DNA of 64,000 nt from VXYL01 sp965199875 (GTDB lineage Bacteria; Pseudomonadota; Gammaproteobacteria; Pseudomonadales; Azotimanducaceae): contig OZ241346.1 of NCBI GenBank assembly GCA_965199875.1, forward strand, positions 1,426,001-1,490,000, written 5' to 3'. This document shows positions 1 to 8,505 of the stretch, piece after piece. How positions within the stretch are numbered: the first letter of the stretch is position 1; each line of letters begins with the position of its first letter. The notes beneath the pieces were generated by a model. The model was not told where the DNA came from and did not search any database. It saw only the letters and a program-made list of their open reading frames with translations. The translations under genes and the position numbers were made by a program.

Positions 1-374
1 AGGACATCGAGCGCATCGGCGACTTGACGCTGCGCCTGTTCGACGCCGGCGATGCGTTCCCCCTGCTTGGCGTGGCTAGCCGCATCGCCGGAGCGGACAA
101 GACGGCTGTTCTCAGAGGCGCCTACGAAACGCAAGACGGCGGCAGTTGCGAGCTTGAGTTCCAAGGTCCGCTGCCGGACGCGCAGCCGGTGCGCGAGTTT
201 CTGGAACCGCAGTTGCGAGCGGCCCGCAGCACCCATCTGGAAGCCAGCATCGGCTTGGCATTCCACGACGGCCTCGCCATGCGCGGCCAAGCGCCGGAGC
301 AGCTGGCGGAGGAACTGTGCCGCTTCGCAAGCGGCGCCGCGTACGTTTCCGCCACGGCCAAGGAGAAGGCGTGA
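1..374 (+). CDS. C-terminal end of probable DUF499 family ATPase (5' truncated by window edge)
   Basis: The frame is open from the first base of the window to a TGA at 372-374, so the gene begins upstream and only about 123 residues are visible. The tail ends in a segment reading ARFASGAAYV-like (CRFASGAAYVSATA), which I associate with the end of DUF499 proteins, large AAA+ ATPases of defence islands. The next gene starts inside its stop codon (ATGA overlap) and is of DUF7680 type, a usual neighbour of DUF499, and a DUF1156 methyltransferase lies further on. The family call rests on this tail and on context; the ATPase core is not in the window. Alternative: C-terminus of another large island ATPase. 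Confidence 0.55.
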   Translation, partial: DIERIGDLTLRLFDAGDAFPLLGVASRIAGADKTAVLRGAYETQDGGSCELEFQGPLPDAQPVREFLEPQLRAARSTHLEASIGLAFHDGLAMRGQAPEQLAEELCRFASGAAYVSATAKEKA

Positions 375-886
375 TGGCCGCGCGGACCGCGTCTGTGGCC
401 AAGCTGCTGCCGGCCACGCCGCGCTACGAGTTGCGCGTGTACCCTGGGCGTCCTGGACAGGCCGAGTACGAAGTGTGGCAACTGCCAAGCCCCGCCACCC
501 CCCAAGTGACCGCGCCGACGCGGGTGGCCGGCCTGCGGGGCCGCAATCTGGAGCTGGTGGAACACCGGGTGCTGCGCAAGCTGGCGCAATCCGGGATTCG
601 CGTAGGCAGCGGCAATGGCCACCGAGGGAAGGGCGCGACGGGGGGACGCGCGCTCAGCGAAGACCTGGCGCTGACCCTCGGCCTGCTGTTCCGCTGCCTG
701 GCGCCGATGCGCAACCGCGAGAACATGCGCACGGTGGCGGAGGGCATCGAGGCCATGCAGCGGGAAGAAGCCGCCTACTGGCTCGGCATGGCCATGCACC
801 GCAAACGCCCGCGCAGAGTGCTGGCGGCATTGCGGGTGCTCCTGACCGAACCGAAGCGCAAGAGCGAACGGACGCTGGGGTTGTAA
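374..886 (+). CDS. DUF7680 family protein of a DUF499/DUF1156 defence system
   Basis: Encodes 170 residues from an ATG that overlaps the stop of the preceding gene (TGATG), with a strong ribosome binding site (AAGGAGA at 360-366). The C-terminal half carries the block LGLLFRCLAPMRNRENM followed by AEGIEAMQREEAAYWLGMAM, which I recognise as the conserved core of DUF7680. No catalytic motif is visible and no function is established that I know of; the family occurs next to DUF499 and DUF1156 genes, so a structural or adaptor role in that defence system is inferred. Translational coupling to the upstream gene suggests fixed stoichiometry. A longer start at 317 in the same frame is unlikely because it would overlap the upstream gene by 58 bases. 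Confidence 0.7.
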   Translation: MAARTASVAKLLPATPRYELRVYPGRPGQAEYEVWQLPSPATPQVTAPTRVAGLRGRNLELVEHRVLRKLAQSGIRVGSGNGHRGKGATGGRALSEDLALTLGLLFRCLAPMRNRENMRTVAEGIEAMQREEAAYWLGMAMHRKRPRRVLAALRVLLTEPKRKSERTLGL

Positions 887-889
887 GCC

Positions 890-2713
890 ATGTCCACCCT
901 CGACTACCCCCGCATCCCCTACGGCTGGGCGGATTTCCGCGCCATGCGCCTCGAAGGCCGCCTCTACGTGGACAAGACGCGCTTCCTCCGCCCGCTGGAA
1001 GACGAACGCTTCGTCTTCCTGATCCGCCCCCGGCGCTTCGGCAAATCCTGCTGGCTCTCGCTGCTGGAGAACTACTACGACCGCAAGTGGGCGAGCGAAT
1101 TCGAGCAGGTGTTCGGCACCTTGGACATCGGCCGCGACCCCACCGAAAACCGCCACAGCTTCGTGACACTGCGCTTCGATTTCTCCGCGGTGCGCGACGC
1201 GCCGGAGACGCTGGAGCGCGAGTTCGAGTACTACTGCGGAGATGTGATCCAGCGCTCGATGGAGCGCCATCCGGCCCTGTTTCCGCAGCAGGAAGTGCAG
1301 CGCATCTCGTCCGCGCCTTCCACCGAGGCCAAGCTGCACAGCCTGTCTTGGTACGCCGCCGAGCATGACATTCGGCTCTACCTGCTCATCGACGAGTACG
1401 ACAACTTCGCCAATACCATCCTGGCCCACCACGGTGCCGACGCCTACCACGAGCTCACCCACGGCAGCGGGTTCTACCGCAACTTCTTTGCTGCCTTGAA
1501 GGCCGGCGCGGGGCGGAGCGGCGGCGGCCTCGAACGGCTGTTCATCACCGGAGTCTCGCCCATCGCCTTGGACGACGTGACCAGCGGCTTCAACATCGGC
1601 AAGAACATCAGCTTGCTGCCGGAGTTCAATGCCGCGCTCGGCTTCACCGAGGCGGAGGTGCGCGGTCTGCTGAAAATCTACCGGAAGGCGGGCGTGTTCA
1701 GTTTGGACGAGGACGCAGCGCTCGACGTGATGCGCGAGTGGTACGACGGCTATCGCTTCGCCAAGCGCACCGAGGAGACCGTGTACAACACGGACATGGT
1801 CCTCTATTTCCTTGACGCCGCCGTGCCGAACAAGCCCATGCCAGACGACCTCATCGACGTGAACGTGCGTATCGACTACGGCAAGCTGCGCCACCTGCTC
1901 ACCGTCAGCCGCGGGCAAGCGCAGGCGAGCAACGCACAGCGCAGTGGCGCTCGCGTGACCGAGAAGGCCGATGCCGTGCGCCATCTCAACGGCAACTTCG
2001 ACGTGCTCCGACGAGTGGTGGGCGAAGGCCAGGCAGACGCCGAGATCCAAACGAGTTTTCCTTTGGAACGCTTGGGACAGCGCGACAACTTTCTCTCGTT
2101 GCTGCACTACTTCGGCCTGTTGAGCATTCGGGAGGCCCTCGGCAGCCGCACTCGCCTGCACATCCCGAACCAGACGGTGCGCCAACTGCTCTACGGCCAC
2201 CTGCGCGATGCCTACGACGACGTAGGCGTGCTCACCATGGACGTGCTGGCGCTGGCGGATGCCGTGTGGCGAATGGCCCGCGACGGCGAATGGCAGCCGG
2301 TGTTCGACTTCCTGCGCAACGCCATCGCCGAGCAGACCGGCATCCACGACTACTTGGAAGGCGAGAAGATCATCCAAGGCTTCCTCGCCGCGTACCTGGG
2401 CGTCTCGCGGCACTTCTTGATGCGGACTGAGCCTGAACTCAACAAGGGCTTTGCGGACATCGCGCTGGAACCGCTCACGGCGCAACACCCGGAACTTCGG
2501 CACGGCTACTTGATCGAGCTCAAGTACCTCAAGCGCAGCGAAGACGCGAGCAAGGCGAAGGTGCAGGCCGTGGTTGAAGACGCTCACGACCAGCTGCGGC
2601 GCTACTTGGCGGACGACCGCTTGGCCCAGGCGTACCCGTCCGCGCAGTTCACCGGCTTGGCGGTGGTGTTCCACGGTTGGGAGATGGTGTCTTGCCAAGC
2701 AACCGCGCCATGA
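890..2713 (+). CDS. AAA-ATPase-like / PD-(D/E)XK nuclease (DUF1703-type) protein, copy 1
   Basis: A 607-residue protein of the AAA-ATPase_like plus PDDEXK_9 (DUF1703) architecture. The N-terminus holds YGWADFRAMR, a nucleotide-binding loop RPRRFGKS at about residues 43-50 and a Walker B-like LYLLIDEYDNF near 165. The C-terminus has GFADIAL followed by LIELKYLKR, the D...ExK core of a PD-(D/E)XK nuclease fold. It begins 3 bases after the DUF7680 stop and overlaps a second, very similar gene by 4 bases (ATGA). Proteins of this family often occur as multiple paralogues; their role is unproven and a defence or selfish function is inferred. Residues about 119-158 differ strongly from the neighbouring copy while flanks are nearly identical. 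Confidence 0.85.
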   Translation: MSTLDYPRIPYGWADFRAMRLEGRLYVDKTRFLRPLEDERFVFLIRPRRFGKSCWLSLLENYYDRKWASEFEQVFGTLDIGRDPTENRHSFVTLRFDFSAVRDAPETLEREFEYYCGDVIQRSMERHPALFPQQEVQRISSAPSTEAKLHSLSWYAAEHDIRLYLLIDEYDNFANTILAHHGADAYHELTHGSGFYRNFFAALKAGAGRSGGGLERLFITGVSPIALDDVTSGFNIGKNISLLPEFNAALGFTEAEVRGLLKIYRKAGVFSLDEDAALDVMREWYDGYRFAKRTEETVYNTDMVLYFLDAAVPNKPMPDDLIDVNVRIDYGKLRHLLTVSRGQAQASNAQRSGARVTEKADAVRHLNGNFDVLRRVVGEGQADAEIQTSFPLERLGQRDNFLSLLHYFGLLSIREALGSRTRLHIPNQTVRQLLYGHLRDAYDDVGVLTMDVLALADAVWRMARDGEWQPVFDFLRNAIAEQTGIHDYLEGEKIIQGFLAAYLGVSRHFLMRTEPELNKGFADIALEPLTAQHPELRHGYLIELKYLKRSEDASKAKVQAVVEDAHDQLRRYLADDRLAQAYPSAQFTGLAVVFHGWEMVSCQATAP

Positions 2714-4557
2714 CCAGCGGCACGGCGACATCCGCCGCGTACCCGCTCATCCCCTACGGCTGGGCGGATTTCCGCGCCATGCGCCTAGAACGCCGCCTGT
2801 ACGTGGACAAGACGCGCTTCCTTCGCCCGCTGGAAGACGAGCGCTTCGTCTTCCTCATCCGCCCCCGGCGCTTCGGCAAATCCTGCTGGCTCTCGCTGCT
2901 GGAGAACTACTACGACCGCAAGTGGGCGAGCGAGTTCGAGCAGGTGTTCGGCACCTTGGACATCGGCCGCGACCCCACCGAGAACCGCCACAGCTTCGTG
3001 GTGCTGCGCTTCGACTTCTCGGCTGTGTACGATGCGCCGGAGACGTTGGAGCGGGAATTCGAGGACTACTGCCGCTTGGAGATCGAGGAAGCGCTGGAGC
3101 GCAACCCGGATCTCTTCCCCGCCGACGCCGTGGCTCGCGTCCTGGATCACCCTTCCGCATCCGGCAAGCTCAACGCGCTGTTCAGGGAAGCGCGCAGACG
3201 CGGCGTTCGGCTCTACCTGCTCATCGACGAGTACGACAACTTCGCCAACACCATCCTGGCCCATTACGGCGCCGACGCCTACCATGAACTCACCCACGGC
3301 AGCGGCTTCTACCGCAGCTTCTTCGCGGCCTTGAAGGCCGGCGCGGGACGCAGCGGCGGCGGCTTGGAACGGCTTTTCGTCACCGGCGTTTCGCCCATCA
3401 CCTTGGACGACGTGACCAGCGGCTTCAACATCGGCAAGAACATCAGCCTGCTGCCGGAGTTCAACGCCGTGCTCGGCTTCACCGAGGAGGAGGTGCGCGG
3501 CCTGCTCCAGACCTACCGCAAAGCAGGAGCGCTCGGCTTGGACGAAGACGTGGCCCTCGACACGATGCGCGAGTGGTACGACGGCTACCGCTTCGCCAAG
3601 GGCGCTGAGGAAACGGTCTACAACACCGACATGGTGCTCTATTTCCTAGACGCCGCCATGCCGAACAAGCCCATGCCGGACGACCTCATCGACGTGAACG
3701 TGCGCATCGACTACGGCAAGCTACGCCACCTGCTGACCGTCAGCCGAGGGCGCGTGCAGGCCGGTGGAACGGCTCGCACTGGCGCGTCAGACGCTGGCGA
3801 CGCAGGCGAAAGAGCCAGCGACGTGCGGCTCAACGGCAACTTCGACCTGCTGCGCCAAATCGTCGGCGAAGGCCAGGCAGACGCGGACGTCCAAGCCAGC
3901 TTTCCTTTGGAACGCCTGGACCAGCGCGACAACTTCCTCTCCCTGCTCCATTACTTCGGCCTGCTGACCATCCGCGACACCGACGGCGGCCGAACGCGCC
4001 TGCACATCCCCAACCAGACGGTGCGCCAATTGCTCTACGGCCACCTGCGCGACGCCTACGACGACGTCGGCGTGCTCTCCGTCGATCTGGTCGCCCTAGC
4101 CGACGCCCTCTGGCGCATGGCCCGCGACGGCGACTGGCGCCCGGTGTTCGACTTCCTCCGCAACGCCATCGCCAAGCAGACCAGCATCCGCGACTACCTG
4201 GACGGCGAGAAGATCATCCAAGGCTTCCTCGCCGCGTACCTGGGCGTCTCGCGCCACTTCCTGCTGTGCACGGAACCGGAACTGGGCAAGGGCTTCGCCG
4301 ACATCGCGCTGGAACCCCTGGTGGCGCAGTATCCGAACCTTCGGCACGGGTTCTTGATCGAGCTCAAGTACCTCAAGCGGGGCGCGGACGCTCGGGAGGA
4401 CAAGGTGCAGGCGGTGGCGGAAGAGGCCGGGGGCCAGCTGCGACGGTACTTGGCGGACGAGCGGTCGGCGCGGGCGTACCCGTCGGCGCGGTTCACCGGG
4501 TTGGCGGTGGTGTTCCATGGGTGGGAGATGGTGTTTTGCCGCGCGACCACGCCGTGA
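2710..4557 (+). CDS. AAA-ATPase-like / PD-(D/E)XK nuclease (DUF1703-type) protein, copy 2
   Basis: A 615-residue paralogue of the preceding gene, starting at the ATG that overlaps its stop. It has the same motifs: RPRRFGKS loop, LYLLIDEYDNF, and a C-terminal GFADIAL...LIELKYLKR nuclease core. By eye the DNA from 2833 onward is nearly identical to 998 onward (4 differences over about 165 bases), but the segment around 3060-3200 and a second one near 3760-3830 (Ala/Gly/Asp-rich linker) differ. The tandem arrangement indicates duplication followed by local divergence. Function as for copy 1: a predicted ATP-driven nuclease of unknown target. The stop is followed by the only AT-rich gap in this area, so the transcript probably ends near here. 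Confidence 0.85.
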   Translation: MTSGTATSAAYPLIPYGWADFRAMRLERRLYVDKTRFLRPLEDERFVFLIRPRRFGKSCWLSLLENYYDRKWASEFEQVFGTLDIGRDPTENRHSFVVLRFDFSAVYDAPETLEREFEDYCRLEIEEALERNPDLFPADAVARVLDHPSASGKLNALFREARRRGVRLYLLIDEYDNFANTILAHYGADAYHELTHGSGFYRSFFAALKAGAGRSGGGLERLFVTGVSPITLDDVTSGFNIGKNISLLPEFNAVLGFTEEEVRGLLQTYRKAGALGLDEDVALDTMREWYDGYRFAKGAEETVYNTDMVLYFLDAAMPNKPMPDDLIDVNVRIDYGKLRHLLTVSRGRVQAGGTARTGASDAGDAGERASDVRLNGNFDLLRQIVGEGQADADVQASFPLERLDQRDNFLSLLHYFGLLTIRDTDGGRTRLHIPNQTVRQLLYGHLRDAYDDVGVLSVDLVALADALWRMARDGDWRPVFDFLRNAIAKQTSIRDYLDGEKIIQGFLAAYLGVSRHFLLCTEPELGKGFADIALEPLVAQYPNLRHGFLIELKYLKRGADAREDKVQAVAEEAGGQLRRYLADERSARAYPSARFTGLAVVFHGWEMVFCRATTP

Positions 4558-4870
4558 TCCAATCGCACAACGGCCCCGCCGTAGCGGGAGGAGGTCCAGC
4601 GCCTGCATCGCCTCGCGGCGTCAGCTTCTGTTGCGACAGACACACCCAACCAACCTTCATATTCTGCTGCAACACATTGATTTTATTAATAAAATAAACT
4701 TACACTCATGGGCTTGCGCGAGGCCCTCTTCACGTCTATGCTTCGCTCTCTATGTTCTGTGGTCGAACGTTGCCGTGTCATCACCTGTAGATGGAGTGGC
4801 CGTGAGTTGCGGGCCCAAAGATCGCTTTGCCACGACGAACGTGGCTTGCGCCGGCGGCGAGCGCTAGCCA
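4558..4870. other. 313-base intergenic region at the left edge of the lower-G+C module
   Basis: No convincing gene is visible on either strand. The stretch shifts from the high G+C of the upstream genes to an A+T-rich core (4660-4710) that contains a predicted promoter and a 16-base palindrome, listed separately. The remainder to 4870 has short open frames without recognisable content. Confidence 0.6.
4677..4706 (+). promoter_or_regulatory. Predicted promoter with overlapping 16-bp AT palindrome
   Basis: TTGATT at 4677-4682 and TACACT at 4701-4706, 18 bases apart, fit a sigma-70 type promoter (four of six consensus bases in each box). The perfect palindrome ATTTTATTAATAAAAT at 4680-4695 overlaps the -35 box and spacer, the position expected of a repressor operator. 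It would drive the methyltransferase/kinase-ATPase/sensor operon with a leader of roughly 155 bases. The prediction is by eye only. Confidence 0.45.
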
Positions 4871-6028
4871 ATGTCGGGATGCACAGACGCCGCACTACGG
4901 CGCTATGACGAGCTCATCGTCGCTCCAAAGGAAGCGCCTCCGCACTGGGCCGCTGCCTGTACGCACCAGGAATCAACCTTCCACCAACTCTCGCCCTATA
5001 TCGGCAAACTCAAGAGCGCCATAGCCAAGGACCTCATAGAGACCTACACAAGACCCGGACAGCTCGTCGTTGACCCCTTCTGCGGTAGTGGAACCGTGCC
5101 CTTTGAAGCCGCACGCCTCGGCCGCCATGTTTTCGCCTCGGATTCGGGCAGCTACGCCGTAACGTTGACCAAGGCAAAGCTCGCTCCCCCTCCATGCAAA
5201 GACACGGCGTTGCGTTTTCTCGATCGCTTGGCCCTGAAGATGGCAAGCGTCCCTGACCCCGATCCCGAAGACACCCCGCCGTGGGTTCGGCGCTTTTTCC
5301 ACCCTCAAACACTGGCTGAAACCATCAAGATCGCTCGGTTTTTGAGGTCTCGACATCACCACTTCTACCTCGCTGCACTCTTGGGCATCCTACATCATCA
5401 ACGTCCTGGCTTCCTGTCACACCCTAGCAGCGCTTTAGTTCCTTATCTGCGCACCCACAACTTCCCCCCAGAGCAGTACCCAAAAATGTACGCATACCGA
5501 GCCGTGATGCCACGACTCCGTGCTAAGGTCGCTCGTGCGTTCAAGCGGCCCCCTTCACAATCGCCCTCCACCCTGGTGGTAGGCTCCCGCCGAGCCATGG
5601 TGCAAAACGTCATGCTTCCGCCCGCTATCGACTGCGTGATTACGAGTCCACCCTATATGAACGCTCTCGACTACGTCCGTGACAATCGCTTGCGCCTCTG
5701 GTTGTTGGGCGAGTCCCAGTCCGAATCACAAGAGAGGGTTCGATCTACGCGTGCGGGATTCCACACATCGATATTGGCGCTTTCGCGCAAGATTGAAAAA
5801 CAAGCCAACAACGTGTCGACCTGCGTATTTGTGGTGGGTGAGAAAGTTTCGCGCAGTAAATCGTACTTTCCTTCAAGAGAACTTGCTCGGACGTTCCTCG
5901 TCAACGCTCCATCCTTCCAGCTATCGGAAGTAATCAGGGACAACATACCCGATATACGTCGAGCAAGGCGTGAACGAAAGGGAGTTAAGGCGGAGCATGT
6001 CCTCGTCTTTAGAAAGGACCGACGGTGA
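4871..6028 (+). CDS. DNA methyltransferase (N4-C or N6-A type), first gene of a three-gene module
   Basis: A 385-residue protein with the SAM-binding motif DPFCGSG at residues 68-74 and the catalytic motif TSPPY at 258-262, i.e. an amino-methyltransferase acting on DNA. TSPPY is more common in N4-cytosine enzymes than the DPPY of N6-adenine enzymes, but the base is not certain. Order is SAM motif first and catalytic motif about 190 residues later; the segment between may contain the target-recognition region. No nuclease gene is adjacent. The stop overlaps the start of the kinase-ATPase gene (GTGA), so the two are translationally coupled. A possible task is marking self DNA for the downstream ATPase and sensor; this is inference from operon structure. 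Confidence 0.8.
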   Translation: MSGCTDAALRRYDELIVAPKEAPPHWAAACTHQESTFHQLSPYIGKLKSAIAKDLIETYTRPGQLVVDPFCGSGTVPFEAARLGRHVFASDSGSYAVTLTKAKLAPPPCKDTALRFLDRLALKMASVPDPDPEDTPPWVRRFFHPQTLAETIKIARFLRSRHHHFYLAALLGILHHQRPGFLSHPSSALVPYLRTHNFPPEQYPKMYAYRAVMPRLRAKVARAFKRPPSQSPSTLVVGSRRAMVQNVMLPPAIDCVITSPPYMNALDYVRDNRLRLWLLGESQSESQERVRSTRAGFHTSILALSRKIEKQANNVSTCVFVVGEKVSRSKSYFPSRELARTFLVNAPSFQLSEVIRDNIPDIRRARRERKGVKAEHVLVFRKDRR

Positions 6029-8505
6029 GAAAAAACCTCCCTCCCAAGAAAAACTTCCTCGGCAAAAGCATGCCGGAGTTCCCTGACTACGTCTTCGAAG
6101 AACACATTGATTCTGGCGCAAATGGCCATGTATTTAGAGCTTACTCATCTGCGGTCGAAAAGTCGCTGGCATTCAAGGTAGTTCCGATATCCAACCTGGC
6201 TGAAGAAGAGAAGGGCCAATATCTTGCCGAAGCGCGTAGGGCAAATATCCTCCTGCACGAGTCGGTCATTCGGTATCTTCATGTTTTCGATTATTACGAT
6301 CAATTGTCGAACACTCCTTGCGTTATCTTCGTCTGCGATTATGTGGACGGCCCAAGCCTCAGACGTTATCTCGAGCGGTATAGCAATCGAGCGAGCATAG
6401 ATATATCATTCATCCGTGGGTTCCTCGAGACCATGCTTCTCCTTCTGTCGGAACTACGAGCGCAGGGCTTTCAACATGGTGATTTGCACTCCGGCAATAT
6501 CCTTGTGGATAAGTATCCATACGATATCGAAGAGAGATACATCTTTCGTGTTACAGATTTCGGTGTACGAAACTTCAGTGCGCCATCGCAACACCCCAAT
6601 GACTTCTGGAGCGTTGCAAAAATCGTAAACGACCTACTTAAGTACATCGACCTCCAAGAGTCGTCCGGCCTTGATCGTTTCATCTTTAACGCCTTGCGCG
6701 ACCGATTTGTGAGGCGACATCTCATCGAAACAGACCCGACTGTAGATGTTTTGGCGGAAAATCCAGCAGAACTGTTGCGCGAATTGAGAGACCTTGACGC
6801 CGCTTACCAGAGAGCCAGCGTGGAAGCCCGCGGAGAACGAAGCCTGATAACGCCCTTCGATTATCCGAATTGCGAGCAAATCGGAGACTCCGACCTCTTA
6901 CTGCAGGCGCTATATTCAAATCGCCTACTTGAGCTCGACAAGATTGGGGCGAACTCCAATGTCGTCTTAACGGGCCCTCGAGGTTGTGGCAAGACAACTG
7001 TTTTTCGCGCACTCAGCCTTCGTTATCTGATGTCCATCGACATGGACGCGCCAACGAACGTCGGCTATATCGGTGTGTATTACCGATGTGACGATCTCTA
7101 CTTTGCGTTCCCTAGGTATACGGATGTTTCCTCAGCGGCCAGCGACGTTCCTATGCATTTCTTGATAGTTACGCTTCTTTCGCTATTGCTCCATGATCTT
7201 CAGAGATGGGCGATGCGGCACGCCAAAAAGGAGTGGGATGGCTGCGTTGGAAGTTTGGTACGGAGCCTCTGGGACATTTTTGGATGGAATCCGCCCGACG
7301 CGCCCAATTTGGATGATCTCTCTACGTTGATTCGGAGATTGGACGACGAGAGGGGGCGTGCCGAGAAGACATACCGATTTGCTCGAAACCCCGCACACAA
7401 CTTCGAAGGATTCTTCGGACCGGGCGTGATGGTCGAAGCTTGCCGCGTTCTGCGCTCGACGCTCCTATTTCTTCGCGATAGACCTTTTCATTTCTTTATT
7501 GACGACTACTCCTCACCGAAGATCAGCACAGTCCTCCAAGCTAATTTGAATCGGCTCTTGATGCATAGAAGTGCGGACGCTTTCTTTAAGGTATCGACTG
7601 AAAGCCCGGTATCGTTTGTACGACGAGATATGGACGGAAAGATGTTTGTGGAGGCGCGCGAGTTTTACTTTATCAATCTAGGCATTCAATACATCACAGG
7701 GGATCAAGATCAGACGTCCGCGTTTATCGGCGATCTGTTTTATCGTCGATTCCTCGCAGTGCAGGGATATCCTGTCAAGACGTTGGAGGAGCTTCTAGGT
7801 AGTTGCCCGAGGAACGAAAATGCCCGTGCGAGGGTTGCGAGAAAGGAGGCAAGCGAGTCGGAACAAAAACAGTTTAGCCGATTGTACGGTCACGAGATTG
7901 TCAGTCTGATGTGTAGCGGCGACATCCACCACATGATTAGATTGGTAGCACGCATGGTTGACGATTTCGGCGGCCCCGAAGCGCTTTTGTCGAAGGGCGT
8001 ACCTATTCCCCGCCACAACCAACATCAATCCATAAGAAATGCAGCGGGCGCGGTCATGGAATCCATTAGGACGATCCCGGAGGTGGGGCCCCGACTCGCA
8101 GACGTTGTGGCCGCTTTCGGAAAGGTGGCGCAGTCGTATCTACTACATAGAACCTCGTTTAACGAAGGCAAGGAGCAGGCTCATCAAGCATCCAAGGTGG
8201 AACCATATGATGCTCTGAGGTTGTCTGAGGATGCCGAAAAGATTCACGCGGAACTTTTGCGTTATTCGGTCTTCATTGAGGATCCAAAGGGAAAAAGCCG
8301 TCGCGGCAACGTCGTATCGCGACTCTTCTTGAGGCGGTCGCTTATTCCGCACTTTGGACTCACGTTTAGCCAGCGGGACTCTGTAGAACTAGAGAATGCG
8401 GAAATAGAACTTTTGCTGACGGATCCGGATGCGTTCGAAGCAAAGAAGCGGATTAAGGGAGATGACGATGGACAGGGATCGGGGGATCTTTTCGATGCAC
8501 AATGA
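6025..8505 (+). CDS. Protein kinase fused to a P-loop ATPase (probable defence effector/sensor)
   Basis: An 826-residue fusion. Residues about 22-200 are a eukaryotic-like protein kinase: glycine loop DSGANGHV (29-36), catalytic lysine in AFKVV (K51), catalytic loop HGDLHSGN (151-158, HGD instead of HRD) and DFG at 178-180, so it looks active. From about residue 280 a P-loop NTPase follows, with Walker A GPRGCGKT at 317-324 and a Walker B-like FFIDD at about 490-494; the fold could be ORC/STAND-like. The GTG start overlaps the methyltransferase stop and is preceded by AGAAAGGA; an ATG at 6070 is an alternative. The 3' end overlaps the next gene by 38 bases. Codon use is more AT-rich than in flanking genes (a hand-counted line at 6541-6600 is 28/60 G+C), suggesting transfer. 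Confidence 0.8.
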   Translation: MRKNLPPKKNFLGKSMPEFPDYVFEEHIDSGANGHVFRAYSSAVEKSLAFKVVPISNLAEEEKGQYLAEARRANILLHESVIRYLHVFDYYDQLSNTPCVIFVCDYVDGPSLRRYLERYSNRASIDISFIRGFLETMLLLLSELRAQGFQHGDLHSGNILVDKYPYDIEERYIFRVTDFGVRNFSAPSQHPNDFWSVAKIVNDLLKYIDLQESSGLDRFIFNALRDRFVRRHLIETDPTVDVLAENPAELLRELRDLDAAYQRASVEARGERSLITPFDYPNCEQIGDSDLLLQALYSNRLLELDKIGANSNVVLTGPRGCGKTTVFRALSLRYLMSIDMDAPTNVGYIGVYYRCDDLYFAFPRYTDVSSAASDVPMHFLIVTLLSLLLHDLQRWAMRHAKKEWDGCVGSLVRSLWDIFGWNPPDAPNLDDLSTLIRRLDDERGRAEKTYRFARNPAHNFEGFFGPGVMVEACRVLRSTLLFLRDRPFHFFIDDYSSPKISTVLQANLNRLLMHRSADAFFKVSTESPVSFVRRDMDGKMFVEAREFYFINLGIQYITGDQDQTSAFIGDLFYRRFLAVQGYPVKTLEELLGSCPRNENARARVARKEASESEQKQFSRLYGHEIVSLMCSGDIHHMIRLVARMVDDFGGPEALLSKGVPIPRHNQHQSIRNAAGAVMESIRTIPEVGPRLADVVAAFGKVAQSYLLHRTSFNEGKEQAHQASKVEPYDALRLSEDAEKIHAELLRYSVFIEDPKGKSRRGNVVSRLFLRRSLIPHFGLTFSQRDSVELENAEIELLLTDPDAFEAKKRIKGDDDGQGSGDLFDAQ

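Noticed and set aside
122..2731. 869-residue minus-strand frame opposite the first AAA-like gene
   Set aside because: Antisense to genes with clear motifs; low-complexity composition, no start signal.
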